A DNA stretch of 64,000 nt from Methylomonas sp. (GTDB taxonomy: Bacteria > Pseudomonadota > Gammaproteobacteria > Methylococcales > Methylomonadaceae). How positions within the stretch are numbered: position 1 is the stretch's first letter; every line of letters begins with the position of its first letter. Positions 37,202 through 46,428 of the stretch are shown one piece after another. The stretch covers positions 1 through 64,000 of the forward strand of contig PESC01000056.1 of the NCBI GenBank assembly GCA_002929135.1, written 5' to 3'. The position numbers and the translations under genes were made by a program. Under the pieces are notes generated by a model. That model did no database searches. It had not been told where the DNA came from and saw nothing but the letters and a program-made list of their open reading frames with translations.

Positions 37202-38533
37202 TCAAATGCCCGGTTTCAATTGCGCCAGTTCTTTTCTGGCCGCCTCCAGTAGTTGGGTGAGATGGGCGCAGCGTATTTCCAGATTGGCCTTGTCTGCTTC
37301 CAGTAATTTGCATTTTTTGTTCAGGTGCTGAATCACGACGAACGGATCCAGGCCATCGGGCAAGGCCTTCTGCCGGTTTTGGATTTCGGTTGATGGTTCG
37401 GCGCTGATGTCGCTGACAGGGCTTTGCAGGTTGCTGGTTTCCACGCCATCGTCGATGGTGAAAGTGGCAGGTTCTATCACATGGTCACGAGCAGCCCCTT
37501 GTAATCCGCCTTTCAGAATCAGGGCGGTGAATTTTTGCCTTAGCAAAATGAAGGCGGCAGCCTCGCTGGTTTTGCTGTCGTCGCAGGCAACAATTATCGG
37601 CTGCTGCCGATTCAGCGACTTGATATGCATCCTGAGCGAAAAAAACGGCATGTTGACGCTGTGCGGCAGGTGGCGTTTGCCGAATTCGTCCGGCCCGCGC
37701 ACGTCGATCAACAGGGCGCCCTGTTTCAGGTGATCGTCGATATCCTTGTATTCGATGAATTTCAGCGATGGGTTTTTGATGAGATTGATGAACTGATCCT
37801 TGTTCAGGCGCAGCAGGCTGACAGGGGTTAGTGCAGTGACGGTGACGTTTCGGGGCTTGCCGGAAATCAGGGCATCCTCGCCGAATGAGTCGAGATCGCC
37901 CATTTCGCCCAAGCGGATGTCCTTGGCATTCGGTGTTGGCTTGCGGCTGAACAGTACGCGACCTTTCTTGATGATGTAGTAGTAGTCGCCGGGGTCGCCC
38001 TGGCTGATGATGACATCGCCTGGATTGGCTTGTACTTGTTGCAGGCTTATCAGGATTTTTTGCAGATTGGCAGGCGACAGACCACGAAAAACCGGTGACT
38101 TCAGCAGAGTTGCCATCCAGTCGTCGCCTGTTTCGATGTCTTCGTCGTCTTCCGTCATAGGGTTGTCAGTCTGTTCGCTGGCTGATTGTCGGGCTTTGAG
38201 CATATCGGCATTCAGACGCAAAAAACGGATTTTAGTCTCGGCAATCGCATCGATTTTTCGTGGGCATTGATGCGCGATTGCAAATTTTGCCGAACCGGTA
38301 GCGGCTTTGATTACGTCTATCGTCAAGCTATCCATCCGAAGAGCAATCACACCGGACAGCAAATAATACAGATTGGCGTCAGTATCGCCGCGCCGGAACA
38401 GGTAGTTGCCCGCTTCCAGTGTTTCGATTTCCACTGTTTCGCACAATTGGGCGAATTGGTTGATCGATAGATGGCTCAGCGGTATCAACTGCCGGATCAT
38501 TCGTCCTTCGTCGGCGTTAATGTCGACAGCCAT
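37202..38533 (-). CDS. tandem cNMP-binding domains + rhodanese + coiled coil
   Basis: This is a 443-residue cytosolic protein. Two cyclic-nucleotide-binding folds (about 15-115 and 148-255, the second with GDPGDYYYIIKKGRV and FGEDALISGKPRN) precede a rhodanese-like domain (about 262-350, with LLIDVRGPDEFGKRHLPHSV and Cys in VACDDSKTSEAA) and a C-terminal coiled coil (about 400-440). There is no helix-turn-helix, so it is not a CRP-type regulator. The first cNMP domain is degenerate. The combination suggests a nucleotide-gated scaffold or sulfur-transfer protein; function unknown. Confidence 0.8.
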   Translation of the reverse strand: MAVDINADEGRMIRQLIPLSHLSINQFAQLCETVEIETLEAGNYLFRRGDTDANLYYLLSGVIALRMDSLTIDVIKAATGSAKFAIAHQCPRKIDAIAETKIRFLRLNADMLKARQSASEQTDNPMTEDDEDIETGDDWMATLLKSPVFRGLSPANLQKILISLQQVQANPGDVIISQGDPGDYYYIIKKGRVLFSRKPTPNAKDIRLGEMGDLDSFGEDALISGKPRNVTVTALTPVSLLRLNKDQFINLIKNPSLKFIEYKDIDDHLKQGALLIDVRGPDEFGKRHLPHSVNMPFFSLRMHIKSLNRQQPIIVACDDSKTSEAAAFILLRQKFTALILKGGLQGAARDHVIEPATFTIDDGVETSNLQSPVSDISAEPSTEIQNRQKALPDGLDPFVVIQHLNKKCKLLEADKANLEIRCAHLTQLLEAARKELAQLKPGI

Positions 38534-38666
38534 AAAATCTTCAGCAGAACCTGGAATCTGGGTTAAAAGTCGCCATCATCATAGCGAAAATATAAGGTAA
38601 CATTTTTTGGAACCGGTCTTTGCTTTGGCTGGTCTTCGCCTCCGTTATTGCAGGAAACCAACTTTT

Positions 38667-40019
38667 ATGACTAAAACCGTGCTGAAAATAATACTGTTAT
38701 CGCTGGGTCTGTATACCTCGCAGGCCATGGCCTTATTGCCAACCGAAGTGAACGGGCAAGGGTTGCCGACACTGGCGCCGATGCTGGAGCGCAGCATGCC
38801 GGCCGTCGTCAACATATCGACGTCGATCAACGTCAGGCGGCAACAGCAGAATCCGCTGATGAACGATCCGGTATTCCGCTATTTCTTCGGTGTTCCCGAT
38901 CAACCCAGGCAGCAGCAGCGCAACAGCCTGGGTTCGGGTGTCATCATCGACAAGGATGAAGGTTACATCCTGACCAACAATCATGTAATCGAAAAAGCCG
39001 ATGTCATTACCGTAACGCTCAGCGATGGTCGGCAATTGAATGCCAATGTATTGGGTACCGACCCTGAAGCCGATGTCGCCGTCATTCAGATACCCGCCGA
39101 CAATCTGACCGAAATCCCCGTTGCCGATTCCAGCACGCTGCGTGTCGGCGATTTCGTCGTGGCAATCGGCAATCCGTTCGGTTTGGGGCAAACCGTAACC
39201 TCGGGCATCGTTAGCGCCTTGGGGCGCTCCGGCTTGGGCATCGAAGGCTACGAAGACTTTATTCAGACCGACGCCTCGATCAACCCCGGCAACTCGGGTG
39301 GCGCACTGGTCAACCTGAACGGCGAATTCGTCGGCATGAACACGGCGATTCTGGCGCCGAGCGGCGGCAACGTCGGTATCGGTTTTGCCATTCCGTCCAA
39401 CATGGCGATGACCATCAAGGCATCGCTGGTCAAGCATGGTGAGGTCAGGCGAGGTTTGCTGGGTGTGACCACCCAGGATTTGACGCCGGAACTGGTCAAG
39501 GCTTTCTCGCTGAAAGGTCGGCAAGGGGCCGTCGTCAGCCGGGTGGAATCCGGGTCGGAGGCTGAAAAAGCCGGTCTGGAGCCGGGCGACATCATCGTTG
39601 CGGTCAACGGCCAGGATATCCGTGGCGGCAGCAACCAGATTCGCACGATGATAGGCCTGATGCAGATCGGCGATACCGCCAGCATCGAGATTTTGCGCGG
39701 TGACGAGCGCAAGACCGTGCAGGCAACCATAGGCAAGCCCAAGCGCCCGCAACTGGCGGGCGAACAACTGCATCCCTTGCTCAAAGGCGTGAATTTGGGT
39801 GTGGCTGGCAGGGGTCAGGTGGAAGGCGTGGTGATGGAAACCATCGACAACCGGTCACACGCCTGGCGAGTGGGTTTGCGTCCGGGGGACGTCATTCTGT
39901 CGGCCAATCGTTTCAGGGTTCGTAACCTCGATGAATTGCGACAAGTCGTCGATCCACGTTCGCCGTTGCTGATCAACCTGCAACGCGGCGGCGAAGCGTT
40001 TTTCGTGGTGTTGCAATAA
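38667..40019 (+). CDS. periplasmic serine endoprotease, DegP/DegQ family
   Basis: This is a 450-residue trypsin-like quality-control protease. A signal peptide ends near AMA (residue 22). The triad is His106 (LTNNHVIEKAD), Asp136 (DPEADVAVI) and Ser210 (NPGNSGGAL). Two PDZ domains follow (about 255-340 and 365-450). The long Q-linker and loop near residues 57-85 resemble DegQ/DegP LA loops. The start at ATG 38667 is preceded by AGGAA. It is next to, and possibly co-transcribed with, the lipoprotein hydrolase. Confidence 0.92.
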   Translation: MTKTVLKIILLSLGLYTSQAMALLPTEVNGQGLPTLAPMLERSMPAVVNISTSINVRRQQQNPLMNDPVFRYFFGVPDQPRQQQRNSLGSGVIIDKDEGYILTNNHVIEKADVITVTLSDGRQLNANVLGTDPEADVAVIQIPADNLTEIPVADSSTLRVGDFVVAIGNPFGLGQTVTSGIVSALGRSGLGIEGYEDFIQTDASINPGNSGGALVNLNGEFVGMNTAILAPSGGNVGIGFAIPSNMAMTIKASLVKHGEVRRGLLGVTTQDLTPELVKAFSLKGRQGAVVSRVESGSEAEKAGLEPGDIIVAVNGQDIRGGSNQIRTMIGLMQIGDTASIEILRGDERKTVQATIGKPKRPQLAGEQLHPLLKGVNLGVAGRGQVEGVVMETIDNRSHAWRVGLRPGDVILSANRFRVRNLDELRQVVDPRSPLLINLQRGGEAFFVVLQ

Positions 40020-40080
40020 ATTCTGGCTTGCATGAAGGCAGCGCAAGACGTTTTTCGTAAGTATAGGCGCAGTGGGCGGC

Positions 40081-41109
40081 ATGGCCGGATTGCCTGACAA
40101 GCCGCGCTGGCTGGCAGGTTTTCTGCTGTGTATGTTATTGGCAGGCTGCGCTCCCGTCATGATCGTGCCAGGTTCGGTCACAACCCAAAGCCGGATCACT
40201 GACGACGCCTTCATAACGGCAGACGGTGCTGTACTGAAACTCAGTCGCTGGGATGCCATTCAACCCAAGGCGATCGTCGTTGCGATTCACGGTTTCAACG
40301 ACTATCGCCGATTTTTTTCGGCGGCTGCCGAGTATTTGAGCCAACGGGGAATCACCAGCTACGCCTACGACCAGCGCGGTTTCGGCGAAAGCCCCCATGC
40401 CGGGTTATGGGCGGGTAGTGATGCTTACGCCGATGATTTACGCCAATTCAGCCGGCTCATCAGAATTCGCCACCCAGGCTTGCCCGTCTACCTGTTGGGT
40501 GAAAGCATGGGGGGCGCCATCATCATCGACGCGATGGCCAGGCCGGAAAGGCCGGATGCCGATGGTGTCATCCTGTCGGCACCCGCAGTCTGGGGGCGCG
40601 AAACCATGCCCTGGTATCAAACCTCGCTGCTATGGACGCTGCATCACACCTTGCCCTGGTTGACATTGAGCGGGAGAGGCCTGGGGTATTTGCCGTCGGA
40701 CAACATCGACATGTTGCGGGCGCTGGGTAGCGACCCTTTCGTTATCAAGGCAACGCGGGTGGATGCCATCTACGGCCTGACCAATCTGATGGATTCGGCA
40801 CTGAATTCGGCGCAAAAACTCAATATCGACACCTTGCTGCTCTACGGTCAGAACGACCAGATCATTCCTGCCGAACCCACGTCGCTTTTCGTGCAAGACC
40901 TGCTGTTGCATGGCAACGGCCAAAAAACTGTTGCCTTTTACGAAAACGGCTACCACATGCTGCTGCGCGACTTGCAGGCTCCGGTGATCTGGCAGGACAT
41001 TGCCCACTGGATCATCGAAGACAGCACGACCTTGCCGTCGGGAGCCGATCGTAATCTGGATAAATTGCTGTCGAAAATGCCAACCGACGACCGCGTGAAT
41101 GCCCATTGA
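40081..41109 (+). CDS. alpha/beta hydrolase lipoprotein (monoacylglycerol-lipase-like)
   Basis: This 342-residue protein has a lipobox LLAGC (Cys23), so it is probably membrane-anchored in the envelope. The hydrolase domain has VAIHGFNDYRRFF, the nucleophile elbow GESMGG (Ser142), an Asp in LLYGQNDQIIP and a His in ENGYHMLLRD, matching serine aminopeptidase S33/monoglyceride lipases. The ATG is preferred over a GTG at 40072. It overlaps no gene but ends 40 bases before the PfkB start. Confidence 0.83.
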   Translation: MAGLPDKPRWLAGFLLCMLLAGCAPVMIVPGSVTTQSRITDDAFITADGAVLKLSRWDAIQPKAIVVAIHGFNDYRRFFSAAAEYLSQRGITSYAYDQRGFGESPHAGLWAGSDAYADDLRQFSRLIRIRHPGLPVYLLGESMGGAIIIDAMARPERPDADGVILSAPAVWGRETMPWYQTSLLWTLHHTLPWLTLSGRGLGYLPSDNIDMLRALGSDPFVIKATRVDAIYGLTNLMDSALNSAQKLNIDTLLLYGQNDQIIPAEPTSLFVQDLLLHGNGQKTVAFYENGYHMLLRDLQAPVIWQDIAHWIIEDSTTLPSGADRNLDKLLSKMPTDDRVNAH

Positions 41110-41149
41110 TCGGGGCGGCCATCTGACAACACCAGCCAGGACCAATCCC

Positions 41150-42064
41150 ATGCCAGCCAGCCCCATCACCGTATTTGGCGAAGTGCTGTTCGATCAGTTT
41201 CCCGATGGCCATCGGTTGCTGGGAGGCGCACCGTTCAATGTTGCCTGGCATTTACAGGCGTTCGGCCTGTCCCCGCATTTCATCAGTCGGGTGGGTAACG
41301 ACGGCCAGGGTGACGACATCATTGACGCCATGAGAGCCTGGGGCATGGATGTGACGGGTGTGCAGCGCGACGATACTCATCCGACCGGCCAGGTACTGGT
41401 GCGTTTCATCGACGGCGAGCCGCATTACGACATCGTTGCCGGACAAGCCTACGACTTCATCGATGCCAGTTTCGGCGCCCGTTCACACGGCTTGCTCTAC
41501 CACGGTAGCCTGGCGCTCCGTCATCCGGTATCGCGGGCAGCACTGGACCGGCTGAAACGCCAGCAGGGTGGCCGGATTTTTGTCGATGTCAATTTGCGGC
41601 CACCCTGGTGGCAGATCACCGATCTGGTGCAATGGTTTAGTAGTGCAGACTGGGTGAAGCTCAATCTCGCTGAATTCAGCTTGCTGGGGGGCGGCGGCCT
41701 GGACATCGTGCGCGAAATGGCCGACTTTCTGAAACGCTACCAACTGGAAGGACTGGTCGTGACGCTGGGGGAGGGTGGTGCTCACGCCCTTACGCATGAC
41801 GGCGAACACCGAATGGTCGTGCCGCAGATTACAAGTGGTGTGATCGACACGGTCGGTGCGGGCGACGCTTTTTCAGCCGTGGTCTTGTTGGGCCTGCACT
41901 ACCGCTGGTCGTTGTCCACCTTGCTTGAACGGGCGCAAGACTTTGCCAGCGCCATTGTGCGTCAGAGGGGTGCAACCCCCGCTGATCGAGGGCTTTACCG
42001 GAGTTTCAAGGTGCAATGGCGCTTGGGGAACGCTCAGGAATCGTCGACGTCATCGGCAAACTGA
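41150..42064 (+). CDS. PfkB-family carbohydrate kinase
   Basis: This 304-residue ribokinase-like kinase has the N-terminal GGAPFNVAWHLQAFG motif and the C-terminal anion-hole/catalytic GAGDAFSAV. The likely substrate is fructose or another ketose, but sequence alone does not settle it. A fructokinase would fit sucrose or glycogen metabolism of methanotrophs (inference). It is convergent with purK and overlaps it by 31 bases at the 3' ends. Confidence 0.85.
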   Translation: MPASPITVFGEVLFDQFPDGHRLLGGAPFNVAWHLQAFGLSPHFISRVGNDGQGDDIIDAMRAWGMDVTGVQRDDTHPTGQVLVRFIDGEPHYDIVAGQAYDFIDASFGARSHGLLYHGSLALRHPVSRAALDRLKRQQGGRIFVDVNLRPPWWQITDLVQWFSSADWVKLNLAEFSLLGGGGLDIVREMADFLKRYQLEGLVVTLGEGGAHALTHDGEHRMVVPQITSGVIDTVGAGDAFSAVVLLGLHYRWSLSTLLERAQDFASAIVRQRGATPADRGLYRSFKVQWRLGNAQESSTSSAN

Positions 42065-43128
42065 ATCAGTTGCGCCAGCGTGTTTTCGAACACGGCGGCC
42101 TCATCGGCCCGAACCGTTGCGTGAGCAACCTTGCGCCCCTTGCGCGGCTGTTTGTCGTAAAGGTGGAGATGAACGTTGCGGCAGGCCAGCAGGTGTGTGC
42201 TGGCCGGTAATCCACCGATGAAATTGACCATGGCGGTATGGCCGCGTGTTGCGGTGGCGCCGAGTGGCAGGTCGAGAATGGCGCGCAAATGGTTTTCAAA
42301 CTGGCTGGTTTCCGCGCCTTCGATGCTCCAGTGGCCGGAATTATGTACGCGCGGTGCAAACTCGTTGACCAGCAGGCGGTCGCCGACATCGAACAGTTCC
42401 AGCGCGATCACGCCGACGTAGTCCAGTTTTTCCAGCAACCGCCTGACGTAGACTTCTGCCATTGCCTGCATGGGGTCATCGTGACAGGCGCGCGCGACGC
42501 GCAAGATGCCGCCGTCGTGGCGATTTTCCGAAAGCGGATAAAACGCGATGTCGCCCGACGGACGGCGGGCGGCGATGATGGACAGCTCGCGGCGATAATC
42601 GACAAAACCTTCGACGATGGCCGCGGCGCCTTGCATGGCGGCCATTGCCGGTTCGAGGTCACTGGCGGAACGCAGTACCACCTGACCTTTGCCGTCGTAG
42701 CCCATGTGTCGGGTCTTGAGTACCGCCGGATAACCGAGCGCCACCATGGCCAGTTGTAAATCGGCCAGGCTGTCGACGCTGGCGTAAGCGGCTGTGGCTA
42801 TGCCAATGTCGTTGAAAAAGGTTTTTTCCAGCAGCCTGTCCTGAGCGATTGCCAGGGCATTCGATGGTGGGTAAACCCGCGTGCGTTGGCTAAGAAATTC
42901 GGCGACATGCGCCGGTACGTTTTCGAATTCGTAGGTGACGACATCGGCATGTTCTGCCAGTTGCGCCAGAAGCTGTGGATCATCGTAGGCGCCCAGCAGG
43001 TGTTCACTCAGCGGGTCAGCACCGGCGTCGGGGTCGGGGTCGAGGACGATGAAGCGCAAGCCCAGCGGATAGCCCGCCAGGGCAAGCATGCGTGCAAGCT
43101 GGCCGCCGCCCAGAATGCCGATCTTCAT
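42034..43128 (-). CDS. purK: N5-carboxyaminoimidazole ribonucleotide synthase
   Basis: This ATP-grasp enzyme converts AIR plus bicarbonate to N5-CAIR in purine synthesis. The 364-residue protein has [16 protein letters not shown] at the N-terminus and the [20 protein letters not shown] active-site block. It overlaps purE by 4 bases. Confidence 0.95.
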   Translation of the reverse strand: MKIGILGGGQLARMLALAGYPLGLRFIVLDPDPDAGADPLSEHLLGAYDDPQLLAQLAEHADVVTYEFENVPAHVAEFLSQRTRVYPPSNALAIAQDRLLEKTFFNDIGIATAAYASVDSLADLQLAMVALGYPAVLKTRHMGYDGKGQVVLRSASDLEPAMAAMQGAAAIVEGFVDYRRELSIIAARRPSGDIAFYPLSENRHDGGILRVARACHDDPMQAMAEVYVRRLLEKLDYVGVIALELFDVGDRLLVNEFAPRVHNSGHWSIEGAETSQFENHLRAILDLPLGATATRGHTAMVNFIGGLPASTHLLACRNVHLHLYDKQPRKGRKVAHATVRADEAAVFENTLAQLIQFADDVDDS

Positions 43129-43622
43129 GCCTGCACCTGCCGGGGATCGGGGTTGCTCAGCACATTGTCAGTCTGTTGCTGGCGCCAGGCATGCAAAGCG
43201 GCGCGAAACTGCGGGTGCTTGTTGCCGACGATGGCGGCGGCAAGCAGGGCGGCATTGACAGCGCCTGCCCGACCTATCGCCAGCGTGCCCACCGGAATAC
43301 CGGCTGGCATCTGCACGATGGAGAGCAGCGAGTCCATGCCGTTGAGGGTTTTGGATTGCACCGGTACGCCCAGTACCGGAATTGCCGTCTTGGCTGCCGT
43401 CATGCCAGGCAAATGGGCCGCGCCACCGGCACCGGCGATGATGACTTCGATGCCGCGTTGCTCGGCGCTTTCAGCGTACTGGAACAGCTTGTCGGGCGTC
43501 CGGTGCGCCGATACCACCTCGACTTCATGCGGAATCTCAAGGTGTTCAAGGGTTTGCGCGGCATGTTGCAGGGTTTCCCAATCCGAGGTGGAACCCATGA
43601 TGATGCCTATCAATGCGGTCAT
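43125..43622 (-). CDS. purE: N5-CAIR mutase
   Basis: This enzyme converts N5-CAIR to CAIR. The 165-residue protein has [16 protein letters not shown] and [16 protein letters not shown], both class I PurE signatures. The start at ATG 43622 is chosen over an upstream codon to give the normal N-terminus. purE-purK is the usual order. Confidence 0.95.
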   Translation of the reverse strand: MTALIGIIMGSTSDWETLQHAAQTLEHLEIPHEVEVVSAHRTPDKLFQYAESAEQRGIEVIIAGAGGAAHLPGMTAAKTAIPVLGVPVQSKTLNGMDSLLSIVQMPAGIPVGTLAIGRAGAVNAALLAAAIVGNKHPQFRAALHAWRQQQTDNVLSNPDPRQVQA

Positions 43623-43766
43623 GCAAGCTCTCCAAATACTAACTGTCATGTTTCAATTCGACCGGCGATTATCGCACAAAAGGTTTTTTTCACCGGCTGC
43701 GAGAGTGTGGCGCTTGGAATTGTTGATAGAATGCCCGGCTCAAAATCGACCGGTCATGTCTTGTGT

Positions 43767-44399
43767 ATGGATGGTAAATGCTCCAACGGGCTACAGGTTT
43801 CCGGGCTGGCGTGCAGCCGCGATGACCGCTTGCTGTTCAGTGGTTTGAGCTTTGTGGTGGCACCGGGCGAGGCCTTGTTGCTGGAAGGCAGCAATGGCAG
43901 TGGCAAGACCTCATTGCTGCGCATCCTGTGTGGTTTTCGTGACGCCGACGCTGGCGAGCTGTTTTGGCGGGGTCGCCCGCTGGTCGATAGCGATTATTTA
44001 GTCGAAATGGCTTATGTCGGCCATGCCGAAGGCATCAAAAAAGAGCTGACGGTGCTGGAGAATCTCAGGTTCAGCCGGGCGTTGAACCAGCCCGGAAAAC
44101 TCTCTATCGATCAGGCCTTGGCCAAAGTCCAGCTCGCGGGGTTTGACGACAATGCCGTGCAAACCCTGTCCGCCGGTCAGAAGCGTCGTTTATCGCTGGC
44201 GCGATTGCTCATCACCGCCAATACGCTGTGGATACTCGATGAACCTTTTACCTCGCTCGACCGTCAGGGCATGGCGCTGATCGAAACACTGATCGGCGAG
44301 CATGTCGCAGCGGGCGGTATGGTGGTGATGACATCGCATCACGATCTGAACCTGCCGGTTGCCCGTCTGCAACGCATCCATCTCGATACATGTCACTGA
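43767..44399 (+). CDS. ccmA: heme ABC exporter ATPase CcmA
   Basis: This is the ATPase of the CcmABCD complex that releases holo-CcmE for cytochrome c maturation. The 210-residue protein has Walker A GSNGSGKTS, signature LSAGQKRRLSLARL and Walker B LWILDEPFT. The start at ATG 43767 is chosen by family length. It leads an eight-plus gene ccm operon and overlaps ccmB by 10 bases. Confidence 0.95.
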   Translation: MDGKCSNGLQVSGLACSRDDRLLFSGLSFVVAPGEALLLEGSNGSGKTSLLRILCGFRDADAGELFWRGRPLVDSDYLVEMAYVGHAEGIKKELTVLENLRFSRALNQPGKLSIDQALAKVQLAGFDDNAVQTLSAGQKRRLSLARLLITANTLWILDEPFTSLDRQGMALIETLIGEHVAAGGMVVMTSHHDLNLPVARLQRIHLDTCH

Positions 44400-45064
44400 C
44401 CGCCGCTTTTTTTGCGATCATCCGCCGGGATTTGCTGCTGGCGTTTCGCCGCCGCGCCGAAATGGCCAATCCCTTGTTCTTCTTCGTACTGGTGGTGACC
44501 TTGTTCCCGCTGGCCGTCGGTGCTCAACCCAATCTGTTGCAAACCATGGCGCCGGGGGTGGTCTGGGTGTCGGCATTGCTGGCGGCGCTGTTGTCGCTGG
44601 ACGGTATGTTTCGCAGCGATTTCGAAGATGGCTCGCTGGAACAAATGTTGCTGAGCGCACAATCGTTACCAGTGCTGGTGCTGGGCAAAGTCGTGGCCCA
44701 CTGGCTGGTCACTGGTTTGCCTTTGCTGGTGATTGCGCCGCTGTTGGCGCTGTTTCTTGGTCTGCCCGAACGCGCCATGCCAACCTTGTGGCTGACGCTA
44801 TTGCTGGCGACACCGGTTTTGAGTCTGATCGGTGCCATTGGCGTGGCGCTGACCGTTGGTTTGCGTCGTGGTGGCATGATTCTGTCGTTGCTGGTGCTGC
44901 CGCTTTATGTGCCCGTGCTGATCTTTGCCAGCAGCGCGGTCGACCGTGCGGCCGGTGGTCTGCCGGTTTCGGCGCAAATCAATATCCTGCTGTCGATGTT
45001 GCTGGCAGCAGCCGTTGTTACACCGCTGCCGACGGCGGCAGCCTTACGCATGAGTGTGAATTGA
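44390..45064 (+). CDS. ccmB: heme exporter permease CcmB
   Basis: This 224-residue inner-membrane protein has six hydrophobic segments. DGMFRSDFEDGSLEQMLLS is a conserved CcmB block. It is the partner of CcmA and CcmC. Confidence 0.95.
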   Translation: MSLTAAFFAIIRRDLLLAFRRRAEMANPLFFFVLVVTLFPLAVGAQPNLLQTMAPGVVWVSALLAALLSLDGMFRSDFEDGSLEQMLLSAQSLPVLVLGKVVAHWLVTGLPLLVIAPLLALFLGLPERAMPTLWLTLLLATPVLSLIGAIGVALTVGLRRGGMILSLLVLPLYVPVLIFASSAVDRAAGGLPVSAQINILLSMLLAAAVVTPLPTAAALRMSVN

Positions 45065-45065
45065 C

Positions 45066-45827
45066 ATGGCCTTCATCCCTGAACCGATAAGCCGTTTTTT
45101 TCATAGAACGGCGTCACCGCCGCATTTTTATGCTCTGGCAAACAGGCTGATTCCGTGGTTGAGCGTCTTGCTGGTACTGGGCTTGGCCTACGGCCTGTAC
45201 GGCGGTTTGTACCTGGCGCCTGCCGATTACCAACAGGGCGACAGTTATCGCATCATTTATATTCATGTACCGGCGGCGTGGATGTCGCTGTTCGTTTATG
45301 TCGTCATGGCCATCATGGGCGGCATTGCACTCATCTGGCGGATGAAGCTGGCCGAGGTCATGCTCATCAGCAGTGCGCCCATCGGTGCCGGGTTCACCTT
45401 CATTGCGCTGGTGACGGGTTCGTTGTGGGGTAAGCCGATGTGGGGCGCCTGGTGGGTGTGGGATGCCCGGCTGACATCGGAGCTGATCCTGCTGTTCCTC
45501 TACCTGGGCATCATCAGCCTGTACGGTGCTATCGAAGATAAGCGCAGCGCCTCGCGTGCGGTGTCGATTCTGGCGCTGGTCGGCGTGGTCAACATCCCTA
45601 TCATTCATTATTCGGTCGAATGGTGGAACACGCTGCATCAGGGGGCGACGGTCAGCAAGCTCGACAAACCGTCGATACACATCAGCATGCTGATTCCGCT
45701 GCTGACCATGGCGGTTGCCTTCAAACTGTATTACGCCGTTGCGGTGTTGCAGGCGGCCAAGCTGGAACTCATCAAGCGCGAACCCTCGGCGCAATGGGTC
45801 AAAAATCTGCTGGAGACATCGGCATGA
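45066..45827 (+). CDS. ccmC: heme-handling protein CcmC
   Basis: This 253-residue protein has six TM segments and the tryptophan-rich WGAWWVWDARLTSELIL motif, with conserved periplasmic His residues that present heme to CcmE. It overlaps ccmD by 4 bases (ATGA). Confidence 0.95.
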   Translation: MAFIPEPISRFFHRTASPPHFYALANRLIPWLSVLLVLGLAYGLYGGLYLAPADYQQGDSYRIIYIHVPAAWMSLFVYVVMAIMGGIALIWRMKLAEVMLISSAPIGAGFTFIALVTGSLWGKPMWGAWWVWDARLTSELILLFLYLGIISLYGAIEDKRSASRAVSILALVGVVNIPIIHYSVEWWNTLHQGATVSKLDKPSIHISMLIPLLTMAVAFKLYYAVAVLQAAKLELIKREPSAQWVKNLLETSA

Positions 45828-45988
45828 CGGTGCAGGAATTCTTCGCGATGGGCGGTTACGCCTTTTACGTCTGGACGTCTTACGGCATCACGGCAGTGGT
45901 GTTGATCGTCAATTTGCTGCTGCCGGTGATGCAGCGCAAGCAATGGCTGCGGCGCATCGCCCTGAAATTAAAACGGACGGCACCATGA
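45824..45988 (+). CDS. ccmD: heme exporter protein CcmD
   Basis: This is a 54-residue single-pass protein starting MTVQEFFAMGGYAFYVWTSYG. The FAMGGYAFYVW pattern and the basic tail are typical. It helps release heme-loaded CcmE. Overlaps with ccmC (ATGA) and ccmE (4 bases) indicate strict coupling. Confidence 0.92.
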   Translation: MTVQEFFAMGGYAFYVWTSYGITAVVLIVNLLLPVMQRKQWLRRIALKLKRTAP

Positions 45989-46428
45989 AACCGATACGCA
46001 GACAACGCTTGATCCTGATCGTACTGATGCTGGCAGGCATAGGCCTGGCAGCCACGTTTGCGCTGAAAGCCTTCAACGAAAACCTGATGTATTTCTTTTC
46101 GACCACTGATGTCAAGGACGGCAAAGCGCCGAAAGATGCGCTGTTTCGGCTGGGCGGCATGGTCGTCAAGGGCAGCGTCGAACGGCCCGATGCCGATCTT
46201 TTGGTACGCTTCCGTCTGACCGATTTCAGCCAGGAAGTCACGGTGGAATACAGCGGCATCCTGCCGGATTTGTTCAGGGAGGGTCAGGGTATCGTCACCA
46301 AGGGCCGTTTGAATGAACGCGGCGTGTTCGTTGCCGAAGAAGTGTTGGCCAAACACGATGAAAACTACATGCCACCCGAAGTTGCCGACAGCCTGAAGCA
46401 GCCGCAGGCAACACAGGATCAACCATGA
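45985..46428 (+). CDS. ccmE: periplasmic heme chaperone CcmE
   Basis: This 147-residue protein has an N-terminal membrane anchor and an OB-fold. The heme-binding His124 lies in LAKHDENYMP, the standard HxxxY form. It carries heme covalently from CcmC to CcmF. Confidence 0.95.
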   Translation: MKPIRRQRLILIVLMLAGIGLAATFALKAFNENLMYFFSTTDVKDGKAPKDALFRLGGMVVKGSVERPDADLLVRFRLTDFSQEVTVEYSGILPDLFREGQGIVTKGRLNERGVFVAEEVLAKHDENYMPPEVADSLKQPQATQDQP

